A stretch of DNA of 64,000 bases, taken from NCBI RefSeq assembly GCF_900105755.1, contig NZ_FNTQ01000001.1:8432001-8496000 (forward strand), read 5' to 3'. Numbering within the stretch: position 1 is the stretch's first letter; the number at the start of each line of letters is the position of its first letter. Under the pieces are notes generated by a model. That model saw only the letters and a list, made by a program, of their open reading frames with translations. It did not search any database and was not told where the DNA came from. Shown here in pieces: positions 34,448 through 43,164 of this stretch. The translations under genes were made by a program, and so were the position numbers. Origin of the DNA: Streptomyces sp. Ag109_O5-10. GTDB lineage: Bacteria > Actinomycetota > Actinomycetes > Streptomycetales > Streptomycetaceae.

Positions 34448-35893
34448 TCACCCGGTGGCCAGCCGTGCCTCGGCCGCCGCCCAGCGGACGGTGCCGCCGC
34501 GCGGCACGTACCGGGTCAGCGGCTGGGTGCGGGTGAGCAGCCGCCGCATGTCGGCCAGGTCACCGACGACTCCGTGCGCGCGAGCCTGGACCAGCACGTT
34601 CCCGAGCGCCGCCGCCTCCGCCGGCCCCGCCACCACCGGCAGTCCGCAGGCGTCGGCGGTGAGCTGGCAGAGCAGCGCGTTGCGGGTGCCGCCCCCCACC
34701 ACGTACACGGTGTCCACCGGATGTCCGGCGAGCCGCTGCGCATCCGCGACCGCCCGCCGGTGGGCCAGCGCCAGCGAGTCGAGGATGCACCGGGTGGTCT
34801 CGCCGGGCGTCCGCGGCACCGGCTGCCCGGAGGCCCGGCACGCCTCGGCGATCCGCTCCGGCATCCGCCCGGGTGCCAGGAACCCGGCATCCCCCGCGTC
34901 CACCACCGACCGCAGCGCCGGCGCCCCGGCCGCCGCCCGCAGCAACCCGCCCAGCTCCGGATCGCCCCAGGCCCGTACGCACTCCTGGAGCAGCCACAGC
35001 CCCATGATGTTGCGCAGATAGCGGACCGTGCCGTCGAGCCCGAGCTCGTTGGTGAAGTTGGCGGCCCGGCTCTCCTCGGTCAGCACGGGTGCCGTCAGCT
35101 CCAGTCCGGCCAGCGACCAGGTGCCGGTGCAGATGTAGGCGAACCGTTCGCCGACCGCCGGTACGGCGGCCACCGCCGACGCGGTGTCGTGCGAGCCGAC
35201 GGCGGTCACCGGCACCGGCCCGGTCAGCCCCGTCTCCTCAAGGACCGCGGGCCGCAGCACCCCGGCGGGATCCCCCGGCCGCCGCAGCGGCGCGAACAGC
35301 CCGAGGTCGATCCCCAGCCGGTCCGCGACCTCGTACGACCAGTCACGCGTCCGGGGGTCGACCAGCTGGGTGGTGGAGGCGTTGGTCAGCTCGGTGCCCT
35401 GCTCGCCGGTCAGCCAGTACGACACCAGGTCCGGGACGAGCAACAGCCGTTCGGCGTGCGCGAACTGGGCGCTCGGCCGCGCCGCCACCAGCTGGTAGAG
35501 GGTGTTGAAGGGCGCGTACTGGAGCCCGGTGCGGGCGTACAGTTCCGCCGCCGGGATCCGCGCCCACACCTGCTCGGCGACACCCTCGGTCCGTGCGTCC
35601 CGGTAGTGCACCGGGTTGCCGAGCAGGGCTCCGTCGGCGTCCAGCAGACCGTAGTCCACGGCCCAGCTGTCGATGCCGACGGAATCCACCCGCCCGGCGG
35701 CCCGCAGGCCGTCCAACACCCCGGCGTACAGGCCGAGTACGTCCCAGCGCAGCCCCTCCGGCACCCGCACCGGCCGGTTCGCGAACCGGTGTGCCTCGGC
35801 CAGCTCCAGCGAGTCCGGGCCCACCCGCCCGACCATGACCCGCCCGCTGGACGCGCCCAGGTCGACCGCGGCGTACGCCCTCGGCGAGCTCAT
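34448..35893 (-). CDS. rhaB: L-rhamnulokinase
   Basis: The 481-residue sugar kinase of the FGGY family has the ATPase-fold motifs AAVDLGASSGRVM (near residue 8), GIDSWAVDYGLLD (about 73), TAVGSHDTASAVAAVP (about 223) and GGGTRNALLCQLTAD (about 400). The SWAVDYGL segment is typical of rhamnulokinases. It phosphorylates L-rhamnulose at C1 with ATP. ATG 35893 overlaps the stop of the fused aldolase gene (ATGA), placing it third in the rhaI-rhaEW-rhaB operon. Confidence 0.95.
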   Translation of the reverse strand: MSSPRAYAAVDLGASSGRVMVGRVGPDSLELAEAHRFANRPVRVPEGLRWDVLGLYAGVLDGLRAAGRVDSVGIDSWAVDYGLLDADGALLGNPVHYRDARTEGVAEQVWARIPAAELYARTGLQYAPFNTLYQLVAARPSAQFAHAERLLLVPDLVSYWLTGEQGTELTNASTTQLVDPRTRDWSYEVADRLGIDLGLFAPLRRPGDPAGVLRPAVLEETGLTGPVPVTAVGSHDTASAVAAVPAVGERFAYICTGTWSLAGLELTAPVLTEESRAANFTNELGLDGTVRYLRNIMGLWLLQECVRAWGDPELGGLLRAAAGAPALRSVVDAGDAGFLAPGRMPERIAEACRASGQPVPRTPGETTRCILDSLALAHRRAVADAQRLAGHPVDTVYVVGGGTRNALLCQLTADACGLPVVAGPAEAAALGNVLVQARAHGVVGDLADMRRLLTRTQPLTRYVPRGGTVRWAAAEARLATG

Positions 35894-37929
35894 CGCAGGA
35901 ACGCGGCCGCCACACCCGCGTCGACGGGCACGTGCAGCCCGGTGGTGTGGGTGAGTTCGCCACCCGTCAGCGCGAACACCGCGTTCGCCACGTGCTCGGG
36001 CAGCACCTCACGCTTGAGGATGGTCCGCTGCGCGTAGAACTCGCCCAGCTTCGACTCCTCCACCCCGTACACGGCGGCCCGCTGGGCCCCCCACCCTCCG
36101 GCGAAGATCCCCGACCCGCGCACCACACCGTCGGGGTTGACCCCGTTCACCCGGATCCCGTGCTCACCCAACTCCGCGGCCAGCAACCGCACCTGGTGCG
36201 CCTGGTCCGCCTTCGCCGCCGAGTAGGCGATGTTGTCAGGCCCGGCGAACACGGCGTTCTTCGACGCGATGTAGACGATGTCACCGCCGATCCCCTGCGC
36301 GGTCATCACCCGCGCCGCCTCCCGCGACACCAGGAAGGAACCGCGGGCCATGATGTCGTGCTGGAGGTCCCAGTCCCTCGCCGAAGTCTCCAGCAGCGGC
36401 TTGGAGATGGAGATCCCGGCGTTGTTGACGACGAGGTCGACCCCGCCGAAGGCCAGCACGGCGGCCCGGAAGGCGGCGACGACCTGCTCCTCGTCCGTCA
36501 CGTCGACGGTGACCGCGACGGCCCTGTCGGCCCCGCCGAGTTCCTCCGCCACCGCGGCCGCGCCCTCGGCGTTGAGGTCGGCGACGACGACACAGGCCCC
36601 CTCTTCCGCGAGCCGGTGCGCGATCGCCCTCCCGATCCCGCTCCCGGCCCCCGTCACCAGTGCCACCCGGGTCGCCAGCGCCTTCGGCCTCGGCATTCGC
36701 CGGAGCTTGGCCTCCTCCAGCGCCCAGTACTCGATCCGGAACTTCTCCGACTCCTCGATCGGCGCGTACGCCGACACGGCCTCGGCGCCGCGCATCACGT
36801 TGACGGCGTTGACGTAGAACTCACCCGCGACCCGGGCGGTCTGCTTGTCCTTGCCGAAGCTGAACATGCCGACGCCGGGCACGAGCACGATCGCGGGGTC
36901 GGCGCCGCGCATGGCGGGGGAGTCGGGCAGGGCGTGCCGCCGGTAGTAGCCGGCGTACTCCTCGCGGTACTCGGCGTGCAGCTCGCGCAGCCGTGCCACG
37001 GCTTCCGGCACCGGTGCGGTCGGCGGAAGGTCGAGCACGAGGGGCCGTACCTTCGTCCGCAGGAAGTGATCCGGACACGAGGTCCCGAGTGCCGCGAGCC
37101 GCGGATGCCCGGCCCGGGCGAGGAAGTCGAGGACGACCTCGGAGTCGGTGAAGTGCCCGACCTGCGCCCGGTCCTGGGAGGCGAGCGCCCTGATGTACGG
37201 GGCGAGGGCCGCGGCCCGCTCCCGCCGCTCGGCCTCGGGCAGCGCGCCGTACCCCTCGACGACGGGCCCGAAGGGTTCCGCCCTCCCGCGCTCCGCCAGG
37301 AACTTCTCGGCGGTGCGGATGATGTGCAGCGAGTTCCGCTCGCACTCCTCGGAGCTGTCGCCCCAGGCGGTGATCCCGTGCCCGCCGAGGACGCACCCGA
37401 TCGCCCGCGGGTTGGCGGCCTTGATCGCTGCGACGTCCAGCCCCAGCTGGAACCCCGGCCGCCGCCACGGCACCCACACCACGCTGTCCCCGAAACACTC
37501 GGCGGTCAGCTTCTCACCGTCCGCGGCACAGGCGAGCGCGATCCCGGAGTCCGGGTGCAGATGATCCACGTGCGGGGCGTCGACGAGCCCGTGCATGGCG
37601 GTGTCGATGGAGGGCGCGGCCCCGCCCCTGCCGTGCAGGCAGTAGTCGAAGGCGGCGACCATCTCGTCCTCGCGGTCGACCCCCGGATACACGCCGGCGA
37701 GCGCCCGCAACCGGTCCAGCCGCAACACGGCGAGCCCGCCCTCGCCGAGCGTCCCGAGATCCCCACCGGACCCCTTCACCCACATCAGCTCGACATCACC
37801 TCCGGTGACGGGGTCGACGGCGGTGCCCTTGGCGGACGTGTTGCCGCCGGCGTAGTTCGTGTTGCGCGGATCGGCACCGAGCCGATGGGAACGGGACAGG
37901 AGGGCGGCTGCCTGGGGATGGGTGGGCAT
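35890..37929 (-). CDS. rhaEW: bifunctional L-rhamnulose-1-phosphate aldolase / L-lactaldehyde dehydrogenase
   Basis: The 679-residue fusion has a class II aldolase/adducin domain (about 1-400) with zinc-binding HVDHLHPDSG and GGHGITAWG, followed by an SDR domain (about 420-679) with TGAGSGIG, NNAGIS and the YSAAK catalytic pair. This is the RhaEW architecture: cleavage of rhamnulose-1-phosphate to dihydroxyacetone phosphate and L-lactaldehyde, then NAD-dependent oxidation to L-lactate. ATG 37929 has AAGGAACC upstream. A 124-base gap containing a dispersed repeat separates it from rhaI. Confidence 0.94.
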   Translation of the reverse strand: MPTHPQAAALLSRSHRLGADPRNTNYAGGNTSAKGTAVDPVTGGDVELMWVKGSGGDLGTLGEGGLAVLRLDRLRALAGVYPGVDREDEMVAAFDYCLHGRGGAAPSIDTAMHGLVDAPHVDHLHPDSGIALACAADGEKLTAECFGDSVVWVPWRRPGFQLGLDVAAIKAANPRAIGCVLGGHGITAWGDSSEECERNSLHIIRTAEKFLAERGRAEPFGPVVEGYGALPEAERRERAAALAPYIRALASQDRAQVGHFTDSEVVLDFLARAGHPRLAALGTSCPDHFLRTKVRPLVLDLPPTAPVPEAVARLRELHAEYREEYAGYYRRHALPDSPAMRGADPAIVLVPGVGMFSFGKDKQTARVAGEFYVNAVNVMRGAEAVSAYAPIEESEKFRIEYWALEEAKLRRMPRPKALATRVALVTGAGSGIGRAIAHRLAEEGACVVVADLNAEGAAAVAEELGGADRAVAVTVDVTDEEQVVAAFRAAVLAFGGVDLVVNNAGISISKPLLETSARDWDLQHDIMARGSFLVSREAARVMTAQGIGGDIVYIASKNAVFAGPDNIAYSAAKADQAHQVRLLAAELGEHGIRVNGVNPDGVVRGSGIFAGGWGAQRAAVYGVEESKLGEFYAQRTILKREVLPEHVANAVFALTGGELTHTTGLHVPVDAGVAAAFLR

Positions 37930-37967
37930 GAGGTTCCTTACTTGTCGAAAGGGCGTCAGTGCATTCC

Positions 37968-38012
37968 GCGGGGGCGCCGGGGGCCGGGGGAGGAACGGCG
38001 CGACCGGCCACA
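37968..38012. repeat. copy of dispersed intergenic repeat
   Basis: The sequence GCGGGGGCGCCGGGGGCC followed by GGGGGAGGAACGGCGCGACC matches the repeat family seen at 17891 and 43061. It lies between rhaI and rhaEW, where its inverted arms could reduce read-through or stabilise the message. Confidence 0.65.
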
Positions 38013-38053
38013 CCCGGCCCGCACGCCGCGACGAAACAGATCAGGGCAGACGC

Positions 38054-39223
38054 TTACGCACCCCAGCCGGCCTGCTGTCCGCCGACCCGCTCGGCGACAA
38101 TCCTCTCGGCCCACCCGGACCGCCGGTAGGCCGCAAGCGGGTCGGCGTCCAGCCCCATCTCCTCCCGCACCTCCCGCAACAGCGGCCGCACATCCGTGTC
38201 GTACGCGTCCATCAGCACGGCGTTCGCGGCCAGCACATCCCCCGCGGCCTGCGCGTCCGCCAGCGCCCCCCGGTCCACCAGCAACGCCTTCGCCGTCGCC
38301 TCCTGGACGTTCATCACCGACCGGATGATCGCCGGGATCTTCGCCTCGATGTTGTGGCACTGGTCGAGCATGAAGGCGACCTCGGCGGTGAACCCGCCGC
38401 CCCGCACCACCTCGTACATGATCCGGAAGAGCTGGAACGGATCCGCGGCCCCCACCATGAGGTCGTCGTCCGCGTAGAACCGCGAGTTGAAGTCGAACCC
38501 GCCGAGCTTCCCCTCCCGCAGCAGCGTGGCGACGATGAACTCGATGTTGGTGCCCGGTGCGTGGTGGCCGGTGTCGACCACGACCTGCGCCTTCGGTCCC
38601 AGCTTGAGGCAGTGGGCGTAGGCAGTCCCCCAGTCGGGCACGTCGGTCGTGTAGAAGGACGGCTCGAAGAGCTTGTACTCCAGCAGCATCCGCTGCCCCT
38701 CGCCCAGCCGCGCGTACACCTCGGCCAGCCCTTCGGCCAGCCGGTCCTGCCGGGCCCGGATGTCGTCCTGACCGGGGTAGTTGGTGCCGTCGGCGAACCA
38801 CAGCTTGAGGTCCTTCGACCCCGTCGCGTCCATGATGTCGACGCACTCGAGCAGATGACCGACGGCCTTGTGGCGCACCGCCGCGTCCGGGTGGCAGATG
38901 CTGCCCAGCCTGTAGTCGTCGTCCTGGAAGGTGTTGGAGTTGATCGCCCCCAGCCGCAGGCCCCGGTCCTCGGCGTGCTTGGCCAGGTCGGCGTATCCGT
39001 CCGGGCCGTCCATCCTGTCCCACGGGATGTGCAGGGCGACCGTCGGCGCGACCCCGGTCACGGCGTGGACCTGCGCGGCGTCGTCCAGCTTCTCCTGCGG
39101 CGAGCGGGGCACACCCTGCTGGGCGAACACCTTGAAACGGGTCCCCGAGTTTCCGTACGCCCACGACGGCGTTTCGACGGCCTGGGTCTTCAGCGCGGCC
39201 TTCACCGCGGCGAGGTCGGTCAC
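38054..39223 (-). CDS. rhaI: L-rhamnose isomerase
   Basis: The 389-residue TIM-barrel isomerase (xylose-isomerase-like fold) carries the metal- and sugar-binding segments of the RhaI type: LKLWFADGTNYPGQDD (about 149), LLEYKLFEPSFYTTD (about 190), VVDTGHHAPGTN (about 223) and GGFDFNSRFYADDDLMVG (about 248). It interconverts L-rhamnose and L-rhamnulose using Mn or Co. It is first in the catabolic operon and divergent from the ABC importer, sharing the 266-base control region with three palindromes. Confidence 0.95.
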   Translation of the reverse strand: MTDLAAVKAALKTQAVETPSWAYGNSGTRFKVFAQQGVPRSPQEKLDDAAQVHAVTGVAPTVALHIPWDRMDGPDGYADLAKHAEDRGLRLGAINSNTFQDDDYRLGSICHPDAAVRHKAVGHLLECVDIMDATGSKDLKLWFADGTNYPGQDDIRARQDRLAEGLAEVYARLGEGQRMLLEYKLFEPSFYTTDVPDWGTAYAHCLKLGPKAQVVVDTGHHAPGTNIEFIVATLLREGKLGGFDFNSRFYADDDLMVGAADPFQLFRIMYEVVRGGGFTAEVAFMLDQCHNIEAKIPAIIRSVMNVQEATAKALLVDRGALADAQAAGDVLAANAVLMDAYDTDVRPLLREVREEMGLDADPLAAYRRSGWAERIVAERVGGQQAGWGA

Positions 39224-39257
39224 TTCGGGGCTCCTGGGGATCGGAACAACTGAGTGG

Positions 39258-39269
39258 TGAAACGATTCA
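39258..39269. promoter_or_regulatory. candidate LacI-family operator TGAAACGATTCA
   Basis: This 12-bp site differs from the generic LacI operator TGAAACGTTTCA at one position and retains the central CG. It lies 34 bases upstream of the rhaI start, suited to repression by the LacI-type regulator at 46121. Confidence 0.6.
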
Positions 39270-39354
39270 GGACCGCAAAGTATGAGCCCCGCGCAGGGGT
39301 GTCAAGCATGACGACCGACCTCGTCCTCCGTGACTCCCTCGTGACCTTAGGCCA

Positions 39355-39369
39355 TCGAAATCTTTTCGA
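39355..39369. promoter_or_regulatory. inverted repeat TCGAAA-TCT-TTTCGA
   Basis: A perfect 6-bp inverted repeat with a 3-base spacer lies midway in the divergent region, 131 bases upstream of rhaI and 120 upstream of the ATPase gene. It may be a third regulator site, perhaps for carbon catabolite control. Confidence 0.45.
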
Positions 39370-39423
39370 GACGGACCCATTGACGTGACATGCCGGTGAT
39401 GCCTACGGTCCCGGCAATCCAGT

Positions 39424-39435
39424 TGAAACCTTTCA
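39424..39435. promoter_or_regulatory. candidate LacI-family operator TGAAACCTTTCA
   Basis: This palindrome has perfect 5-bp arms (TGAAA/TTTCA) and differs from the generic LacI operator by one central base. It is 54 bases upstream of the rhamnose importer ATPase gene. With 39258 it would allow one repressor to control both directions. Confidence 0.6.
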
Positions 39436-39489
39436 CGACGCCGTGAGGTCCGGTGCCCACCGTCTCGCCGGTGTCGTCGAGGAGCCCCC

Positions 39490-41007
39490 ATGACCCACCC
39501 GTCCGACACGGGACCGGCCCCGGTGCTGGCGCTGAAGGACGTCTCGAAGTCCTTCGGTGCCGTGCGCGCCCTGCGGGACGTCTCCCTGGAGCTGTTCCCC
39601 GGCGAGGTGCACGCCCTCGCCGGGGAGAACGGCGCGGGCAAGTCGACGCTGATCAAGACGCTCGCCGGAGTGCACCGGCCGGACGCCGGCCAGGTGCTGC
39701 TCGACGGCGGGCCCGTCGTCTTCCACGGCCCCGGCGACGCCCGCGACGCCGGAATCGCCGTGATCTACCAGGAGCCCACGCTCTTCCCCGACCTGTCGAT
39801 CGCCGAGAACATCTTCATGGGCCGTCGGCCCCGGCGCGCCCTCGGCCGGATCGACCACAAGGCCACCCGCGCGGCCACCGCCGCCCTGATGAAGCGGCTC
39901 GGCGTCGCCCTCGACCCCGACCGCCCCGCCCGCGGCCTGTCCATCGCCGACCAGCAGATCGTCGAGATCGCCAAGGCGCTCTCCTTCGACGCCCGGGTGC
40001 TGATCATGGACGAACCGACGGCGGCCCTCACCGGCAGCGAGGTCGCCCGCCTCTTCGGCGTCGTCCGCACCCTGCGGGACCAGGGCGCCGCCGTGCTGTT
40101 CATCTCGCACCGTCTCGAGGAGATCTTCCAGATCTGCCGGCGGGTCACCACCCTCCGGGACGGCGCCCGGATCGCCGGCGAGCTCGTCGACGGCATGACC
40201 GAGGACGACCTGGTACGCCGGATGGTCGGCCGCGATCTGGACGAGCTCTACCCCAAGCACGACGTGAAACCCGGCGAAGTCGCCCTGAGCGTGCGGCGGC
40301 TGACCCGCGAGGGGGTGTTCACGGACATCTCCTTCGAGGTGCGGTCCGGTGAGATCGTCGGGCTCGCCGGCCTGGTCGGCGCCGGCCGCACCGAGGTCGC
40401 CCGCGCGGTGTTCGGCGTCGACCGCTGGGACGCCGGCGACGTCGAGGTCAGGGGACGGAGACTGACCAACGGCGCACCCTCCGTCGCGATCTCCGCCGGC
40501 CTCGCCCTCGTCCCCGAGGACCGGCGCGCCCAGGGCCTGGTGATGGACATGTCCATCGAGCGGAACATCGGCCTGACCGGACTGCGTACGACCGTGAAGG
40601 CGGGCCTCGTCGACCGGGGCGCCGAACGCAGCCGCTCCCTGGACTGGGCGGTCCGGCTCCAGGTGAAGTACGCCCGGATCGCCGACGCCGTCTCCACCCT
40701 CTCCGGCGGCAACCAGCAGAAGGTCGTCCTCGCCAAATGGCTCGCGACCGGCCCGAAGGTACTGATCGTCGACGAGCCGACCCGGGGCATCGACGTCGGC
40801 ACGAAGGCCGAAGTGCACCGGCTCCTGGCTGAGTTGGCCGCCGACGGGGTGGCCGTCCTGATGATCTCCTCCGACCTGCCCGAGATCCTCGGCATGGCCG
40901 ACCGCGTGCTGGTGATGCACGAGGGCCGGATCACCGCCGAGATCCCGCGCTCCGAAGCCAGCGAGGAAACCGTGATGGCCGCAGCGACCGGGAGGGCCGC
41001 CGCATGA
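39490..41007 (+). CDS. rhaT: rhamnose ABC importer ATP-binding protein (RbsA type)
   Basis: The 505-residue protein has two ABC domains. The first has Walker A GENGAGKST (about 45), signature LSIADQQIVEIAKA and Walker B LIMDEPTAAL. The second has a degenerate Walker A (GLVGAGRTE) and a good LSGGNQQKVVLAKW signature, the normal asymmetry of CUT2 ATPases. Gene order ATPase, permease, permease, binding protein, mutarotase matches the known rhamnose RhaTPQS-RhaM system. Its last codons (TGRAAA) and stop-start sequence are duplicated immediately downstream. Confidence 0.92.
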   Translation: MTHPSDTGPAPVLALKDVSKSFGAVRALRDVSLELFPGEVHALAGENGAGKSTLIKTLAGVHRPDAGQVLLDGGPVVFHGPGDARDAGIAVIYQEPTLFPDLSIAENIFMGRRPRRALGRIDHKATRAATAALMKRLGVALDPDRPARGLSIADQQIVEIAKALSFDARVLIMDEPTAALTGSEVARLFGVVRTLRDQGAAVLFISHRLEEIFQICRRVTTLRDGARIAGELVDGMTEDDLVRRMVGRDLDELYPKHDVKPGEVALSVRRLTREGVFTDISFEVRSGEIVGLAGLVGAGRTEVARAVFGVDRWDAGDVEVRGRRLTNGAPSVAISAGLALVPEDRRAQGLVMDMSIERNIGLTGLRTTVKAGLVDRGAERSRSLDWAVRLQVKYARIADAVSTLSGGNQQKVVLAKWLATGPKVLIVDEPTRGIDVGTKAEVHRLLAELAADGVAVLMISSDLPEILGMADRVLVMHEGRITAEIPRSEASEETVMAAATGRAAA

Positions 41008-41039
41008 CGACCACCGCCACGGGGAGGGCCGCCGCATGA
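41004..41039 (+). other. 11-codon micro-ORF created by a direct duplication
   Basis: Between the ATPase and the first permease, a GGGAGGGCCGCCGCATGAC segment occurs twice (40990-41008 and 41022-41040). The duplication makes an ATG-TGA frame of 11 codons (MTTTATGRAAA) that overlaps the ATPase stop at its start and the permease ATG at its end. Ribosomes could pass from ATPase to permease through it. Whether it is translated is unknown. Confidence 0.6.
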
Positions 41040-42076
41040 CGGTGACCACCTCCGAGCCGACCCCCGTCGCCAAGACACCCGAGTCCTCCGGGACCCGGCT
41101 CGTCGACCGCGTCTTCAAGATGCGCGAACTCACCATCCTCGTCGTCTTCCTGGCGATGATCGCCGTCACCCAGGCCGGCAACAGCCAGTTCCTCTCCGCG
41201 CAGGGCGTCAAGGACCTGCTGCTCAACGCCACCATCCTGGTGCTGGTCGCCACCGGTCAGTCCCTGGTGGTGATCACGAGGAACGTCGACCTGTCCGTCG
41301 GCTCCACCCTCGGCATCACCGCCTTCGCCGCCGGCGACTACCTGCACGGCGGTGGCAACCCGGTCGTCGCCGTCCTGCTCGCCGTGCTCCTCGGCATCGG
41401 CTGCGGACTCCTCAACGGCCTGCTGGTGAGCCTCGGCCAGGTCCCCGCGCTCGTCGTCACCCTCGGCACCCTCTACATCATCCGGGGCGTCGACTCCATC
41501 TGGGTCGGCTCCCGGCAGATCACGGCCGCCGACCTGTCCGGCTCCTTCGTCGCCTTCGGCTCCGGCGGCCTGTCGGCGATCCCCTGGCTGGCCCTCATCG
41601 CCCTCGCGGTCCTGGTCGCCACCGCCTACTACCTCAAACACTTCGGCAGCGGACGGGAGTTGTACGCCCTCGGCTCCAACCCCGAGGCCGCCCGGCTGGC
41701 CGGCATCCCGGTCCGCAAGCGGATCCTCACCGCGTACACCTTCTGCGGCGCCCTCGCGGGACTCGCCGGGGCGATGTACCTGGCCCGGTTCGGGAACGTC
41801 GACTCCGGCACCGGCAACGGCTACGAACTCACCGTCGTGAGCGCCGTGGTGGTCGGCGGCGTGGTCTTCACCGGCGGCTCCGGGAGCGTGTACGGCGCCG
41901 CGCTGGGCGCGCTGCTGCTCACCTCCGTCAACAGCGTGCTGCCGGCCCTCGGGGTCAGCTCCGTGTGGGTGCTCGCCATCAACGGCTTCCTGCTGCTGCT
42001 CGCCATCGCCGTCGACCGGATCGTCGCGGTGCGGGTGGCCGCCGCCCTGAAGAAGAGGAGCATCCGCCATGCCTGA
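41036..42076 (+). CDS. rhaP: rhamnose ABC importer permease (RbsC family)
   Basis: The 346-residue membrane protein is a CUT2-type permease with about eight to ten hydrophobic segments starting near residue 33 and the family motifs LVVITRNVDLSVGSTLGITAF and ALGSNPEAARLAGIPV. ATG 41036 is preceded by GGGGAGGG and overlaps the micro-ORF stop. Its 3' end overlaps the next permease by 8 bases. It forms the rhamnose channel with the RhaQ subunit. Confidence 0.92.
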   Translation: MTVTTSEPTPVAKTPESSGTRLVDRVFKMRELTILVVFLAMIAVTQAGNSQFLSAQGVKDLLLNATILVLVATGQSLVVITRNVDLSVGSTLGITAFAAGDYLHGGGNPVVAVLLAVLLGIGCGLLNGLLVSLGQVPALVVTLGTLYIIRGVDSIWVGSRQITAADLSGSFVAFGSGGLSAIPWLALIALAVLVATAYYLKHFGSGRELYALGSNPEAARLAGIPVRKRILTAYTFCGALAGLAGAMYLARFGNVDSGTGNGYELTVVSAVVVGGVVFTGGSGSVYGAALGALLLTSVNSVLPALGVSSVWVLAINGFLLLLAIAVDRIVAVRVAAALKKRSIRHA

Positions 42077-43046
42077 CTCCCTGACCCGCGCGGTCCGCTG
42101 GGACACGGTCGTCGGCGCGCTGCTGATCGTCCTCCTGGTGCTGTCGTTCGGCTTCGTCGACGGCTTCGGGAACGCGCTCAACCTGTCGTTCCTGATCGGC
42201 AACACCCTGCCGATCGCGCTGATCGCCCTGCCGATGACCCTGCTGGTGGTCGCCGGCGAGATCGACCTCTCGGTCGCGTCGACCGCCGGGCTCTCGGGCG
42301 CCGTCATGGGCAGGCTGTGGAACGAGGGCATGGCGATCGAGACGATCATCCCGCTGTGCCTGCTGCTGGGCGTGGTCTGCGGGCTGGTCAACGGGCTGCT
42401 GGTGACCCGCCTCGGGCTGCCCTCCCTCGCCGTCACTATCGGCACGCTCGCGGCCTACCGGGGCATCGCGCAGATCGTGCTCGGCTCCGACGCGGTGACC
42501 GACTTTCCCACGCAGTACCTGGACTTCGCGGCGGGCCGGCTGGGCGGCACGTTCCTGCCGCGGGCCTTCCTGCCGTTCCTGGTGCTGCTGGTGATCGCCG
42601 TGGTGGTGCTGCACGCCACGCCGTTCGGGCGGTCTCTCTTCGCCGTGGGGGCGAGCGAGGAGGCGGCGCGGTTCGCGGGCGTCCGCGTCAAGCGTCACAA
42701 GCTGATCCTGTTCGTGGCGACCGGGTTCATGGCCTCTCTGACGGGGGTCTTCTGGGCGCTGCACTACGCGAGTGCGCGGTACGACAACGCGACCGGGCTC
42801 GAACTGAGTGTGGTGGCCGCCGTGTTGCTCGGGGGCATCGACTTCGACGGGGGCAAGGGGACGCTGGGCGGCGCGATCGCCGGGGTGTTCCTGCTGGGGG
42901 CGTTGCAGAACGTGATGAGTCTGCTGAACGTGTCCGCGCAGTCCCAGATTGTCGTGACCGGTGTGCTGCTGGTTGTTTCGGTGCTCGGCCCGAGGGTGGC
43001 GCGACAGATCGCCCACGTCAGGCACAGGAGTGTGAAGGTCGTCTGA
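42069..43046 (+). CDS. rhaQ: rhamnose ABC importer permease (RbsC family)
   Basis: The 325-residue second permease has the same topology and motifs (LLVVAGEIDLSVASTAGLSGA near 55, AVGASEEAARFAGVRVKR near 193). The AAGAAGAGGAG ribosome site lies in the end of the preceding gene. Two different permeases in one operon is the arrangement known for rhamnose rather than ribose systems. A 118-base gap with a dispersed repeat separates it from the binding-protein gene. Confidence 0.92.
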   Translation: MPDSLTRAVRWDTVVGALLIVLLVLSFGFVDGFGNALNLSFLIGNTLPIALIALPMTLLVVAGEIDLSVASTAGLSGAVMGRLWNEGMAIETIIPLCLLLGVVCGLVNGLLVTRLGLPSLAVTIGTLAAYRGIAQIVLGSDAVTDFPTQYLDFAAGRLGGTFLPRAFLPFLVLLVIAVVVLHATPFGRSLFAVGASEEAARFAGVRVKRHKLILFVATGFMASLTGVFWALHYASARYDNATGLELSVVAAVLLGGIDFDGGKGTLGGAIAGVFLLGALQNVMSLLNVSAQSQIVVTGVLLVVSVLGPRVARQIAHVRHRSVKVV

Positions 43047-43060
43047 ACACTGCGGGCCGT

Positions 43061-43120
43061 GTGTGGCTGGTCGCGCAGTTCCTCCCCCAGCCTTCGGCCG
43101 GGGGTACCCCCAGCGCCCCT
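43061..43120. repeat. copy of dispersed intergenic repeat (inverted orientation)
   Basis: On the minus strand this segment reads AGGGGCGCTGGGGGTACCCC and continues with GGCCGAAGGC arms and GGAACTGCGCGACCAGCC, closely matching 17891-17947. Located between rhaQ and rhaS, its hairpin could uncouple expression so that the binding protein is made in excess. Confidence 0.75.
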
Positions 43121-43164
43121 GAAGGAAGGGCGCTCCCAGAGCCGTTACTCACAAAGGAACCGTC

